From positions 62,001 through 126,000 of the forward strand of contig CAWDLK010000008.1 in NCBI GenBank assembly GCA_963803165.1: DNA of 64,000 bases, read 5' to 3'. Source of the stretch: Changshengia sp963803165 (GTDB lineage Bacteria; Chloroflexota; Dormibacteria; Aeolococcales; Aeolococcaceae). The translations under genes and the position numbers were made by a program. This document shows positions 1 through 8,402 of the stretch, one piece after another; position 1 is the stretch's first letter, and each line of letters starts with the position of its first letter. Below the pieces are notes generated by a model. It was not told the DNA's origin and did no database searches. It saw nothing but the letters and a program-made list of their open reading frames with translations.

Positions 1-1
1 C

Positions 2-556
2 GTCTCCGCGGTCCCGGTCCTGCGCGAGCGCACCCCACTGCCGGTGATCGTCGACCCGAGCCATGCGGCCGGTCGCGCGGACTGGGTCCCCGCCCTGGCG
101 CTGGCGGCGGTCGCCGCCGGCGCTGACGGGCTCCTGATCGAATCCCACCCGGTGCCCGCCGAGTCCTGGAGCGATGCCGCCCAGGCCATCACCCCTGAGA
201 CCCTGGAGGCGATCATCGCCGGGGCGGCCGTGCTCGCGCCGATGCTGCGCGGGCATCAGGCCGCCGAGCTCGCCGAGCATCGCCAGATCATCAACTCCCT
301 GGACCTCGCACTGGGCGCCGTGCTCCAGAGCCGTGCCGCGGCGGTCGACGCCGTGCAGCGGGACAAGCGGCGGACCGGCCTGGCCGTCCGCGATCCGGGG
401 CGCGAGCAGGAGGTGATCGCCCACGTCGCGAGCCGGGTCCCCCGGCTCACCGGCGATGCCGTCGGCCGGGTGATGACCGCGGTGATCGACGGCTGCGTCG
501 AGGCCGCCGAGCGCTCCGCGGCCGCCGAGGGGGTGGCGGAGGCGGTGCCCGGCTGA
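2..556 (+). CDS. Bifunctional 3-deoxy-7-phosphoheptulonate synthase / chorismate mutase, C-terminal part (5' truncated by window edge)
   Basis: The reading frame is open from the left edge, so the true start lies outside the window; 184 residues are visible. The first ~55 residues match the end of the class I, AroF/KDO8P-type DAHP synthase barrel (LPVIVDPSHAAGR, then AAGADGLLIESHP), which makes DAHP from PEP and erythrose 4-phosphate in the shikimate pathway. The last ~105 residues look like an AroQ chorismate mutase helical domain (EHRQIINSLDLALGAVLQSR, then RDKRRTGLAVRDPGRE), which converts chorismate to prephenate. The domain order DAHP synthase then mutase is known in Gram-positive and related bacteria. 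The stop codon overlaps the next ABC gene (TGATG). Confidence 0.85.
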   Translation, partial: VSAVPVLRERTPLPVIVDPSHAAGRADWVPALALAAVAAGADGLLIESHPVPAESWSDAAQAITPETLEAIIAGAAVLAPMLRGHQAAELAEHRQIINSLDLALGAVLQSRAAAVDAVQRDKRRTGLAVRDPGREQEVIAHVASRVPRLTGDAVGRVMTAVIDGCVEAAERSAAAEGVAEAVPG

Positions 557-1464
557 TGGGAGGGGAGGCGCCGCCGCCGGCCATCGCCGTCGAGGACCTG
601 CGCAAGTCCTACGGCTCGGTGCAGGCGGTGCGCGGCGTGAGCTTTCGCGTGGAGCCGGGCGAGGTGTTCGGCCTGCTCGGTCCCAACGGCGCCGGCAAGA
701 CCACCATCGTGGAGATCCTCGAGGGCTACCGCCATCGCAACTCGGGGAGGGTGGAGGTGCTGGGCGAGGACCCGCAGAGCGCAGGCCGCGGCCTCCGGCA
801 GCGGGTGGGGATGGTCCTCCAGGAGTGCGCGGTCGAGCCCTATCTCACCGTGCGCGAGGTGGTCGACCTCCACCGCGGCTACTACCCCGCGCCGCTCGTC
901 ACCGGTGACGTGGTGGAGCTGGTCGGCCTGGCCGAGAAGGCGGATGTCCGGGTCAAGAAGCTCTCCGGCGGCCAGCAGCGCCGCCTCGATCTCGCCCTGG
1001 GGCTGATCGGGGACCCGGTGCTGCTCTTCCTCGACGAGCCGACCACCGGATTCGACCCGTCGGCGCGGCGCAACGCCTGGGAGGTGGTGCGCAGCATGAG
1101 GAGCCTGGGCAAGACCATCCTGCTGACCACCCATTACATGGACGAGGCCCAGAACCTCACCGACCGCGTCTGCGTGGTCAGCGCGGGGGAGGTGGTCCGC
1201 ATCGGCACCCCCTCCAGCCTGCGCGCGGAACGGGCCGAGACCAGGATCCAGTTCGTCCGGCCCGCCGGGGTGGACGTCCCCGCGGTGGGCGAGGTCGTCC
1301 CCGGTGCCGAGGACGGAATGCTGGCGATGCTGACCGACACCCCCACCCGGGCCCTCCAGGAGCTGACCGCATGGGCCGTGGCGCGGGGCCTCGATCTGGA
1401 GCGGTTGGAGGTCAGCCAGCCGTCGCTGGAGGACGTCTACCTGGAGCTGACCGGCGGTGAGTGA
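556..1464 (+). CDS. ABC transporter ATP-binding protein (DrrA/CcmA-like, ABC-2 exporter type)
   Basis: A 302-residue nucleotide-binding subunit. Walker A (GPNGAGKTT) is near residue 43, the signature LSGGQQRRLDLAL near 137, Walker B with catalytic Glu (LLFLDEPTTGFD) near 157, and the H-loop TTHYMDEA near 190. The C-terminal ~80 residues are the extension usual in daunorubicin-resistance-type exporters. The start is a TGATG overlap with the upstream aromatic-pathway gene, so the genes may be co-transcribed. The next gene is its permease and overlaps by 8 nt. The likely role is drug or lipid export; the substrate cannot be read from sequence. Confidence 0.9.
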   Translation: MGGEAPPPAIAVEDLRKSYGSVQAVRGVSFRVEPGEVFGLLGPNGAGKTTIVEILEGYRHRNSGRVEVLGEDPQSAGRGLRQRVGMVLQECAVEPYLTVREVVDLHRGYYPAPLVTGDVVELVGLAEKADVRVKKLSGGQQRRLDLALGLIGDPVLLFLDEPTTGFDPSARRNAWEVVRSMRSLGKTILLTTHYMDEAQNLTDRVCVVSAGEVVRIGTPSSLRAERAETRIQFVRPAGVDVPAVGEVVPGAEDGMLAMLTDTPTRALQELTAWAVARGLDLERLEVSQPSLEDVYLELTGGE

Positions 1465-2257
1465 CCTGACCATCAGCCTCCACCAGGTGCGCGCCGAGCA
1501 GCGCGGCTTCTGGCGCAACCCCACCGCGGCGTTCTTCGGCTTCGCCTTCCCGATCATGTTCCTGCTCATCTTCGGCACCATCTTCAAAGGGCAGAGGGAG
1601 TGCATCGACGGAACCTTCGACGCGAGGGGTCAGTGCGTCGGAGGCTCCCTGGTCCCCTACAACACCTTCTTCGTCCCGGCCATGGCGGCCTGGGGCGTGA
1701 TCACCACCTGCTACGTCAACCTTTCCATGGGCCTCTGCATCCGCCGCGATGCCGGGCTGCTCAAGCGGATGCGCGGCACGCCGATGCCGGTCGCGGCGAT
1801 GGTGGTCGGAGTGGTCGTCTCCGCGCTGGTCACCGCGGTTATCCTGGTGGCGCTGACCGCGGCGGCCGGGCACGTCCTCTACGCCGCCCCCTGGCCGGTG
1901 CACTGGCTGCCCACCGCCGTCACCGTGATCCTGGGCGGCGTCGTCTTCTGCGTGCTGGGCATGGCCATCACGGTGGTGATCCCCAACGCCGATGCCGCCA
2001 TCGCCGTGATCAACATCAGCTACCTGCCGCTGCTCTTCATCTCCGGTTTCTTCTTCAGCTTCCGCAACACCGTCCTCAACGACATCGCAACCGTCTTCCC
2101 CATCTACTGGTTCAAGGAGGCGATGGTCACCGCCTTCGGCGCCAAGCCGTCCGCGGGCGGGTGGGACGATGAGGACCTGCTGGTGCTGCTGGCCTGGGGG
2201 GCGGGCGCCCTCCTGGTGGCGCTCCGCTTCTTCCGCTGGATGCCGCGCCGGGCCTGA
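1457..2257 (+). CDS. ABC-2 type transporter permease
   Basis: A 266-residue membrane protein with about six hydrophobic segments, including FFGFAFPIMFLLIFGTIF near the N terminus, an AMVVGVVVSALVTAVILVAL segment and the ABC-2 motif LPLLFISGFFFSF. The GTG start at 1457 overlaps the ATPase by 8 nt, so the two form a translationally coupled exporter. An extracellular loop near residues 48-65 has two cysteines (GQRECIDGTFDARGQCVGG) that could form a disulfide. The gene ends 12 nt before the convergent end of the TetR gene. Confidence 0.88.
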   Translation: MSDLTISLHQVRAEQRGFWRNPTAAFFGFAFPIMFLLIFGTIFKGQRECIDGTFDARGQCVGGSLVPYNTFFVPAMAAWGVITTCYVNLSMGLCIRRDAGLLKRMRGTPMPVAAMVVGVVVSALVTAVILVALTAAAGHVLYAAPWPVHWLPTAVTVILGGVVFCVLGMAITVVIPNADAAIAVINISYLPLLFISGFFFSFRNTVLNDIATVFPIYWFKEAMVTAFGAKPSAGGWDDEDLLVLLAWGAGALLVALRFFRWMPRRA

Positions 2258-2269
2258 CCCGCCGGTGGG

Positions 2270-2872
2270 TCAGACGCCGCTCGGGACCCGCCTGAGCCCC
2301 TCGTACAGGGCCCGCCGGGCCCGTCCCCAGACCGCGTCGGCGGAGTCGCCGGCCGGCAGCCAGCCCAACAGCTCGAGGCTGGTCAGGCCGTGGACCTGAC
2401 CGAAGAAGATGGTGGCCAGGCTGAGCGGGTCACCCTCCAGCTCGCCCGCGTCGACGCACCGCCCCACCGCCTCGACCAGCGCGCCGAAGGTGCCCATGGC
2501 GATGGTCCGGGTCTCCTCACCGGGGACGAACTCGGGGAACGGCTCGCCGAACATCAGGTCGTACAGGTGCGGGTTGGCCCGGGCGTTGGCCTTGAAGGCG
2601 TCCCCGAGGGCGCTGAGGTCGGCGAGCGGGTCGTCCGTCCGCCCCAGCCTGGCGATGCGCCCGGCGAAGCGCCGGAAGCCCTCCCGGAACATCTCGTCGA
2701 CCAGCCCCCACTTGTCCCCGAAGAGGCTGTAGACGGCGGAGGGGGAGGTGCCCGCCCGCTCGGCCAGGCGGCGGACGGTCAGTGCCGCGGGGCCCTCCTC
2801 GGCCAGCAGCCGGCCGCCCTCGTCGAGCAGGCGGAGGCGGAGCTTGTCGTCATGGGTCCTCGGTCTGGCCAC
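2270..2872 (-). CDS. TetR/AcrR family transcriptional regulator
   Basis: 200 residues with an N-terminal TetR helix-turn-helix (LTVRRLAERAGTSPSAVYSLFGDKWGLVDEM, residues ~31-61, shown here only as a description of the motif region) and a helical ligand-binding C-terminal domain of the WHG/TetR_C type. It starts at a GTG. It is divergent from the second ABC exporter pair across ~180 nt that contain inverted repeats and a TTGACA-like -35 element, so it probably represses that exporter and itself. It is convergent with the first ABC pair. Family assignment is firm; target and ligand are inferred. Confidence 0.88.
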   Translation of the reverse strand: MARPRTHDDKLRLRLLDEGGRLLAEEGPAALTVRRLAERAGTSPSAVYSLFGDKWGLVDEMFREGFRRFAGRIARLGRTDDPLADLSALGDAFKANARANPHLYDLMFGEPFPEFVPGEETRTIAMGTFGALVEAVGRCVDAGELEGDPLSLATIFFGQVHGLTSLELLGWLPAGDSADAVWGRARRALYEGLRRVPSGV

Positions 2873-2931
2873 TTGACACAGTGTATCCGAACGTGGTTCT
2901 ATAACGACGTTTCAAATCATTGTTCTGAAAC
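2873..2931 (+). promoter_or_regulatory. Divergent promoter/operator region between tetR and ABC exporter
   Basis: TTGACA at 2873-2878 is followed 18 nt later by TTCTAT (2897-2902), a plausible sigma-70-type promoter for the rightward ABC genes. Between them lies the short inverted repeat GAAC-GTG-GTTC (2889-2899). An imperfect palindrome is centred at 2881 (GACACAGTGTATC, 2875-2887). A wider repeat GTTTCA-N11-TGAAAC occupies 2909-2914 and 2926-2931. TetR proteins bind such palindromes; which one is the operator is inference. Confidence 0.45.
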
Positions 2932-3049
2932 CCCGCCCACCCCTCAGGAGGCGTCGATGGCCAGCCCGGTTCCCGCGGTCCGACCCCATGCATCACCCCC
3001 TATGATTCGCCCCGAGCCGATGCCCGCCGGATCGAGGCTGGGAGGAGAT

Positions 3050-3994
3050 ATGGCAGACATCGACGTCGAGGGCCTGGTCAAGAGGTACGGCGAGCTGGTC
3101 GCCGTCGACGGCGTGAGCTTTGCCGTGGAGAGGGGCGAGATCTTCGGCATGCTCGGCCCCAACGGGGCGGGCAAGACCACCACCCTGGAGATCATCGAGG
3201 GGCTCCGCTTCCCCGACGCGGGGCGGGTGAGCGTCCTCGGCACCGACGTGCTCGCCCATCCGGGGACGGTCAAGGAGCGGATCGGGGTGCAGCTCCAGGC
3301 CACCGCCCTCCCCGAGTTCACCCGGGTCCACGAGGCGATCGAGCTCTTCAGCGCCCTCTTCCGGCGAGCGCGGCCCACCGCCGAGGTGATCGAGGAGTTC
3401 AACCTCGGGGAGAAGGTCGACGCCTACACGGACAAGCTGAGTGGCGGCCAGATGCAGCGGCTGAGCATCGCGCTGGCGCTGATCAACGACCCCGACCTGG
3501 TCTTCCTCGACGAGCCGACCACCGGGCTCGACCCCCAGGCCCGGCTCAACATCTGGGAGATCGTCGAGGGGGTCCGCAAACGCGGCAAGACGGTGGTGCT
3601 CACCACCCACTACATGGAGGAGGCCGAGCGGCTCTGCGACCGCGTCGCGGTCATCGACCGCGGACGGATCGTCGCCCTCGACACGCCCCGGCACCTCATC
3701 GCGGCGCACGCGCCCGGGACCACCGTCGAGTTCGCCGGGGTGCCGGGGCTCGACGCCGACACGCTGAGGCGCCTTCCCGGTGTGGAGCGCGTGGTCGTGG
3801 ACGGCCGGATCAGCATCTCCACCCGCACCCCGGAGAGCGTCCTCCACGCGCTCCTCGACCCCGAGGCCTCGTGGGCGATGACCGCGAGCGACGGTGGCGA
3901 CGAGACCGAGAACACGATCAAGGACCTGATGGTCCGGCACGGGACCCTCGAGGACGTATTCCTCAGCCTGACCGGCAGGAGCCTGCGCGAATGA
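3050..3994 (+). CDS. ABC transporter ATP-binding protein (daunorubicin-resistance type)
   Basis: 314 residues from the chosen start. Walker A is GPNGAGKTTTLEII, the signature LSGGQMQRLSIALALI, Walker B LVFLDEPTTGLDPQ, and the H-loop TTHYMEEAERL; a ~90-residue C-terminal extension follows. Start choice: ATG 3050 has GGAGGAG just upstream and gives the normal family length. ATG 2957, with AGGAGG at 2946-2951 and ideal spacing, would add 31 Pro-rich residues and cannot be excluded. The gene is translationally coupled (ATGA) to the permease that follows. It is probably under control of the divergent TetR protein. Confidence 0.88.
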   Translation: MADIDVEGLVKRYGELVAVDGVSFAVERGEIFGMLGPNGAGKTTTLEIIEGLRFPDAGRVSVLGTDVLAHPGTVKERIGVQLQATALPEFTRVHEAIELFSALFRRARPTAEVIEEFNLGEKVDAYTDKLSGGQMQRLSIALALINDPDLVFLDEPTTGLDPQARLNIWEIVEGVRKRGKTVVLTTHYMEEAERLCDRVAVIDRGRIVALDTPRHLIAAHAPGTTVEFAGVPGLDADTLRRLPGVERVVVDGRISISTRTPESVLHALLDPEASWAMTASDGGDETENTIKDLMVRHGTLEDVFLSLTGRSLRE

Positions 3995-5073
3995 AGGCCT
4001 TCCGCGCCCTCACCCTCAACCGGGTGCGCGCCTCGGTGCGCGACCGGACCGCCCTCATCTTCACGCTCGGCCTGGCGGTGCTCTTCATGGTCATCTTCGG
4101 CCTGCTCTTCGGGGGCAGCGGCGTCTCACTCACCTTGGACGCCGTCAACAACGACCACACGGGTGCGTCAGCCGGCTACCTCGCGGCGCTTCGCTCGGTC
4201 CCCGGCGTCGCCGTCGACGTGAAGCCGCACGCCGCCGCCTTCACCGACCTGAAGGACAACTCGGTCGTCGCGGTGCTCGTGATCCCCAACGGTTTCGGCG
4301 CCGCCTACGCGGGTTCCGGACCATCTCAGAAGGTGGAGATCTACCAGGCCGGGGGCAGCTCCGCGTCCACCGCCATCGCGGATGACGTGGTGGCCAACGT
4401 GACCGCCGGTTTCGCCGCCGGCCAGGGCCACCCGACCATAACCCTGGGCACACCCCAGGCCTCCGCGGTGAATCAGGTCACCGAGATGGACTACATCCTG
4501 CCCTCGATGATCGCCTACATCATCCTGTTCTCGGGGGTCAACTACGTCGCCATCGGCCTGGTCGAGATGCGCGTCAAGCAGGTCCTCCGCCGCTTCCGGG
4601 CCACCCCCGTCCGCTCCCGCACCATCCTCGCCGCCCAGGTGGTGGGCGGAGGGCTCATCGTCCTGCTCCAGATATTCGTCCTGGTGCTGATCGGGATCTG
4701 GGCGTTCGGGGCCAGGAACTACGGCAGCTGGCTGCTCGTCATCCCGCCCATCCTGCTCGGGACCGCCGCCTTCGTCGGCATCGGATTCCTGATCACCAGC
4801 ATCGCCAAGACCAGCGAGGCGGCGCGTGCCCTGGCGGCGATGATCACCTTCCCCCTGATGTTCCTGAGCGGCATCTTCTTCCCGATGACGGGCCTGCCCG
4901 AGGTGGTGCAGGTCATCTCCCGCATCCTTCCCCTCGCCTGGGCGAGCGACGCGCTCCACCAGATCATGAACAACGGGGCCGGCTTCAGCGCCATCACCAC
5001 CGACTGCCTGGTGATGGCCGCCTGGGCCGTGGGAGCGATCACCCTCGCCACTTGGAGGTTCCGCTGGGATTGA
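3991..5073 (+). CDS. ABC-2 type transporter permease with extracytoplasmic loop domain
   Basis: 360 residues. One N-terminal transmembrane helix (ALIFTLGLAVLFMVIFGLLF) is followed by a ~130-residue extracytoplasmic domain, then a five-helix ABC-2 bundle including MIAYIILFSGVNYVAIGLVE and the ITFPLMFLSGIFFPMTGLPE motif. This YhgE/DrrB-like layout fits export of hydrophobic compounds or lipids. ATG 3991 overlaps the stop of the ATPase gene, so the two products probably form one exporter. The gene ends about 30 nt before the start of the cobalamin riboswitch region. Confidence 0.88.
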   Translation: MKAFRALTLNRVRASVRDRTALIFTLGLAVLFMVIFGLLFGGSGVSLTLDAVNNDHTGASAGYLAALRSVPGVAVDVKPHAAAFTDLKDNSVVAVLVIPNGFGAAYAGSGPSQKVEIYQAGGSSASTAIADDVVANVTAGFAAGQGHPTITLGTPQASAVNQVTEMDYILPSMIAYIILFSGVNYVAIGLVEMRVKQVLRRFRATPVRSRTILAAQVVGGGLIVLLQIFVLVLIGIWAFGARNYGSWLLVIPPILLGTAAFVGIGFLITSIAKTSEAARALAAMITFPLMFLSGIFFPMTGLPEVVQVISRILPLAWASDALHQIMNNGAGFSAITTDCLVMAAWAVGAITLATWRFRWD

Positions 5074-5099
5074 GCCGCTGGCGCACGCCCCTGCGTCCG

Positions 5100-5285
5100 G
5101 CCCATAATCGCGGTCACACCTGAATACACGCCCCGGGTGACGGGAAGCCGGTGAGATTCCGGCACTGTCGCGCAACTGTGAGCGGGGAGCCGAGGTCAGC
5201 GTGCCACTGCGAGACGCATGTCTCGTGGGAAGGCGACCGATGGCGACGATCCGCAAGCCAGGAGACCGGCTCGAGGCGGGACTCC
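5100..5285 (+). ncRNA. Cobalamin (AdoCbl) riboswitch
   Basis: The leader carries the conserved core of the cobalamin element: GGGAAGCCGGTGAGATTCCG (from ~5142), then GCACTGTCGCGCAACTGTGA, a GCCACTGCGAGACGC arm, GGGAAGG, and the B12-box-like CGCAAGCCAGGAGACC (~5252-5267). It lies ~90 nt upstream of the first gene of an ECF transporter operon, the expected place for B12-repressed expression. The stretch 5286-5373 between the aptamer and the start codon would hold the expression platform. It contains GGAGGA and GAGGAG sequences that could be sequestered, so translational control is possible. A short open frame beginning inside the aptamer is not a gene. Confidence 0.93.
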
Positions 5286-5373
5286 ACCCCCGCGCGTGAC
5301 GGGAGGACGGCCTCATGGCGGCGAGGATGCCTTCGGCGAGGTGGAGCACCATCGCCGCCTGAGGAGCAGTGGG

Positions 5374-7608
5374 ATGACGGGATCCCGCAGGTGCGCCGGC
5401 GTGGTGGCGGCATTGGGCCTGATCTCGGCATGTCTCGCGCTGGGGCTGCATCCAGGCGGCGTCGTGCAGGCCCAGCAGGACCCGGCGTCACGCGCGATCG
5501 CCTACCTGGAGGCGCAGCAGCAGGGGGACGGGTCGATCCCGGAGTCGGGAGGCGGCTACGCGGACAGCGAGCTGTACGCGATCAGCGCGGCGGCCGACGG
5601 TTACGACCCCGGCGCGCTGACCGCGTCGTCGGGGGTGTCGGTGATGAGCTACCTGGCGAGCAGCGCCGCCAGCGCCTGCACCGCCGCCGACCCGGGCGGC
5701 TGCGGGGAGCTGATCCAGGCGGTGGTCGCCGCCGGGGACGACCCCGCGAGCTTCGGGGGCGAGGACCTGCTCACCACCCTGGGATCCGCCTACGACGCGG
5801 CCACCGGTGAGTACGGCAAGGGCGAGGCGTTCACCGAGGCGCTGGCCATCCAGGGGCTGGTGGCCGCCGGCCAGCCGGTGCCCGCCGCCGCCGTGGCATT
5901 CCTGGTGAACGCGCAGGACAGTGACGGGGGCTGGGACTACCAGGACCACGCCGACGACCCGGACGCGGCCGCCGACTACGACCTGAGCGACACCAACTCG
6001 ACGGCGATGGTGCTGATGGCGCTGGACGCGGCCGGGGACCACGCCCTGGACGCGGGCGGGCTGGCCTGGCTGGCGACCCAGCAGGACGGCGACGGCGGCT
6101 TCCCCTACCAGGCGGGGGCGGGCAGCGACCCGGACTCGACGGGGCTGGTGGTGCAGGCGATCGTCGCCACCGGAGACGACCCCTACGCGGCGGCATGGAC
6201 GGTGGGAGGGGGCACGCCGCTCGGCTTCCTGGAGGCGACCCAGGACGCGGACGGCGGCTGGACCTTCCCGGGTGGCGCAGGCCCCGACCCCTTCACGACC
6301 AGTGAGGTCCCCCTCGCGCTGCTCCTTCAGCCCTACCCCGTGCGGGCCACCTTCACGGCCGGTCACACCCCTGGCCGGGAGGACCGGTCGATCCTCAACT
6401 CCCTCCTCTACCTGGAGGCGCAGCAGCAGGGGGACGGGTCGATCCCGGAGTCGGGAGGCGGCTACGCGGACAGCGAGCTGTACGCGATCAGCGCGGCGGC
6501 CGACGGTTACGACCCCGGCGCGCTGACCGCGTCGTCGGGGGTGTCGGTGATGAGCTACCTGGCGAGCAGCGCCGCCAGCGCCTGCACCGCCGCCGACCCG
6601 GGCGGCTGCGGGGAGCTGATCCAGGCGGTGGTCGCCGCCGGGGACGACCCCGCGAGCTTCGGGGGCGAGGACCTGCTCACCACCCTGGGATCCGCCTACG
6701 ACGCGGCCACCGGTGAGTACGGCAAGGGCGAGGCGTTCACCGAGGCGCTGGCCATCCAGGGGCTGGTGGCCGCCGGCCAGCCGGTGCCCGCCGCCGCCGT
6801 GGCATTCCTGGTGAACGCGCAGGACAGTGACGGGGGCTGGGACTACCAGGACCACGCCGACGACCCGGACGCGGCCGCCGACTACGACCTGAGCGACACC
6901 AACTCGACGGCGATGGTGCTGATGGCGCTGGACGCGGCCGGGGACCACGCCCTGGACGCGGGCGGGCTGGCCTGGCTGGCGACCCAGCAGGACGGCGACG
7001 GCGGCTTCCCCTACCAGGCGGGGGCGGGCAGCGACCCGGACTCGACGGGGCTGGTGGTGCAGGCGATCGTCGCCACCGGAGACGACCCCTACGCGGCGGC
7101 ATGGACGGTGGGAGGGGGCACGCCGCTCGGCTTCCTGGAGGCGACCCAGGACGCGGACGGCGGCTGGACCTTCCCGGGTGGCGCAGGCCCCGACCCCTTC
7201 ACGACCAGTGAGGTCCCGCTCGCGCTCGAGCGGCTGGCCTTCCCGGTCGCCTTCGCCAGCCGGGAGTGGTACACGCCCGGAGCCGCCCTGGGCAGCTCCC
7301 CCGCCGCCTCGCCCAGCCCCACCGCCATGCCGTCGTCCGGCCCCCCGGCCGGGGTGATCACGGCCTCGCCGCCCTCCAGCGCCACCGCCACCCCCTCGCC
7401 GTCGTCGCAGGTCCAGGCGGTGGCGACCACACCCGCGCCGGTGGCGGCGGCCTCGCCGTCCCCTGATGCCACGTCGATCCGACCCATCGCCGCCACGCCC
7501 GCGCCGCACCCCGGCGGCCTGCCCGCCGCCCTCGTCTACGCGCTGGTGGCCCTCGCCGTCGCGGCCGCGGTCGGCGGCGGCGGGATGGTGATGGCGGCGC
7601 GGCGATGA
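5374..7608 (+). CDS. Secreted, membrane-anchored tandem alpha/alpha-toroid protein (prenyltransferase/squalene-oxidase-like repeats); candidate corrinoid-binding protein
   Basis: 744 residues from ATG 5374 (GAGGAG at 5361). The order is a signal peptide (hydrophobic VVAALGLISACLALGL), two near-identical ~270-residue domains, a Ser/Pro/Thr/Ala-rich linker, and a C-terminal membrane anchor (ALVYALVALAVAAAV). Each domain has four QW-type motifs (QQGDGSI, QDSDGGW, QDGDGGF, QDADGGW), the hallmark of squalene-cyclase/prenyltransferase alpha6/alpha6 barrels. The terpene-cyclase DxDD acid motif is not apparent. Human intrinsic factor and transcobalamin use the same barrel fold plus a DUF4430 domain. 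Here a cobalamin riboswitch lies upstream and a DUF4430-like gene plus ECF genes lie downstream, so surface capture of corrinoids is the likely role. That function is inferred. Confidence 0.85.
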   Translation: MTGSRRCAGVVAALGLISACLALGLHPGGVVQAQQDPASRAIAYLEAQQQGDGSIPESGGGYADSELYAISAAADGYDPGALTASSGVSVMSYLASSAASACTAADPGGCGELIQAVVAAGDDPASFGGEDLLTTLGSAYDAATGEYGKGEAFTEALAIQGLVAAGQPVPAAAVAFLVNAQDSDGGWDYQDHADDPDAAADYDLSDTNSTAMVLMALDAAGDHALDAGGLAWLATQQDGDGGFPYQAGAGSDPDSTGLVVQAIVATGDDPYAAAWTVGGGTPLGFLEATQDADGGWTFPGGAGPDPFTTSEVPLALLLQPYPVRATFTAGHTPGREDRSILNSLLYLEAQQQGDGSIPESGGGYADSELYAISAAADGYDPGALTASSGVSVMSYLASSAASACTAADPGGCGELIQAVVAAGDDPASFGGEDLLTTLGSAYDAATGEYGKGEAFTEALAIQGLVAAGQPVPAAAVAFLVNAQDSDGGWDYQDHADDPDAAADYDLSDTNSTAMVLMALDAAGDHALDAGGLAWLATQQDGDGGFPYQAGAGSDPDSTGLVVQAIVATGDDPYAAAWTVGGGTPLGFLEATQDADGGWTFPGGAGPDPFTTSEVPLALERLAFPVAFASREWYTPGAALGSSPAASPSPTAMPSSGPPAGVITASPPSSATATPSPSSQVQAVATTPAPVAAASPSPDATSIRPIAATPAPHPGGLPAALVYALVALAVAAAVGGGGMVMAARR
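5502..6311 (+). repeat. Direct repeat copy 1 (810 bp, exact)
   Basis: The first copy of an in-frame tandem duplication. Offsets of conserved landmarks are 906 bp (302 codons), and the two copies read the same from 5502/6408 up to 6311/7217. They first differ at 6312 versus 7218 (C/G) and diverge after 6320. Synonymous positions are identical too, so the duplication is very recent, has been homogenised by gene conversion, or is an assembly artefact. Confidence 0.92.
6408..7217 (+). repeat. Direct repeat copy 2 (810 bp, exact)
   Basis: The second copy, encoding the second alpha/alpha-toroid domain. It is separated from copy 1 by 96 bp coding for a linker that includes FTAGHTPGREDRSILNSLL. No mobile-element ends flank it. 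Confidence 0.92.
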
Positions 7609-8402
7609 CGGCGCGCCCGCTGCTCCACGCCCTCGCCATCGCCGTCCTCGGCGCGGCGGTCGGCCTGGGCGGCAGCGCGGCCCGGCTGTTCCCCGCGGCC
7701 TCGACGTGCACGGCCGCCGCCTACAGCGGCCACGTGACCCTGGTCGTCGAGCACGGTGACGCGCGGGTGATCGGGCTGTGCATCGGCTTCGACGGCTCGA
7801 GCATCACCGGCGAGGAGATCCTCCAGGCGAGCGGCCTCGAGTACGCGACCGCCGGCTACGCCACGCTCGGCGACGCCGTCTGCCAGATCGACGACGAGCC
7901 GGCGGCCTACACCTCCTGCCTGCCGTCGAGCGGCCCCTACTGGGTGGTCTTCGTCGCCCGCGGGGGAGGCGCGTGGCAGGCGGGCGGCAACGGCATCTCG
8001 ACCGAGACCTTCGCGAGCGGCGACGCCGAGGGCTTCCGCTACGACCCGCAGGAGGGCGCCGACCCGCCGCCCGCCTCGCCGGCCGGGATCTGCGCCGCCG
8101 CCCTGGGCGGGTCATCCACCAGCCCTGCCGGCTCGCAGAGCGGGGGCGCGTCGGGATCGGGAGGCGGCGCGGGATCCGGTGGCGCTCCGTCCCCCGCCTC
8201 CACCCCGACACCGGCCGGCAGCGCGGTCGCGGTGGGGAGTGGTGAGCCGTCCGCCGCCGTCATCGCCCCCGTCACCGGCTCCACGGCGCTGGCCTCGGCG
8301 AGCTCGGGCGTGAGCCCCGGGCTGATCGTGGTCGCCGCGGTCTTCGGCGCGCTCGTCGGGCTGCTCGTGGTCCAGCTCTGGCTTCGGCGGCGACGGACGT
8401 GA
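7605..8402 (+). CDS. DUF4430-like secreted protein with C-terminal membrane anchor
   Basis: 265 residues. The order is an N-terminal signal/anchor segment (ALAIAVLGAAVGLGGSAA), a ~120-residue globular domain, a Gly/Ser/Pro linker, and a C-terminal helix followed by Arg residues (LIVVAAVFGALVGLLVVQLW then LRRRRT). The globular part has DUF4430-type features: an early VTLVVEHGDARV strand, LQASGLEY, the disulfide-type GDAVCQIDDEPAAYTSC, SGPYWVVFVA, and the closing GDAEGFRYDPQ. DUF4430 is the beta domain of eukaryotic transcobalamins. ATGA overlap with the toroid gene suggests stoichiometric synthesis, so the two could form a split transcobalamin-like receptor. Domain assignment is from motif memory, not a profile search. 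Confidence 0.7.
   Translation: MTARPLLHALAIAVLGAAVGLGGSAARLFPAASTCTAAAYSGHVTLVVEHGDARVIGLCIGFDGSSITGEEILQASGLEYATAGYATLGDAVCQIDDEPAAYTSCLPSSGPYWVVFVARGGGAWQAGGNGISTETFASGDAEGFRYDPQEGADPPPASPAGICAAALGGSSTSPAGSQSGGASGSGGGAGSGGAPSPASTPTPAGSAVAVGSGEPSAAVIAPVTGSTALASASSGVSPGLIVVAAVFGALVGLLVVQLWLRRRRT

Noticed and set aside
5218..5373. N-terminal extension of the toroid gene beginning at ATG 5218
   Set aside because: It would start inside the cobalamin riboswitch aptamer; ATG 5374 has a ribosome site and a signal peptide follows at once.
5488..7509. Long minus-strand open frame (about 670 codons) opposite the toroid gene
   Set aside because: It is a shadow created by GC-rich codon bias and doubled by the exact repeat; no family features and Arg/Gly/Val-biased.
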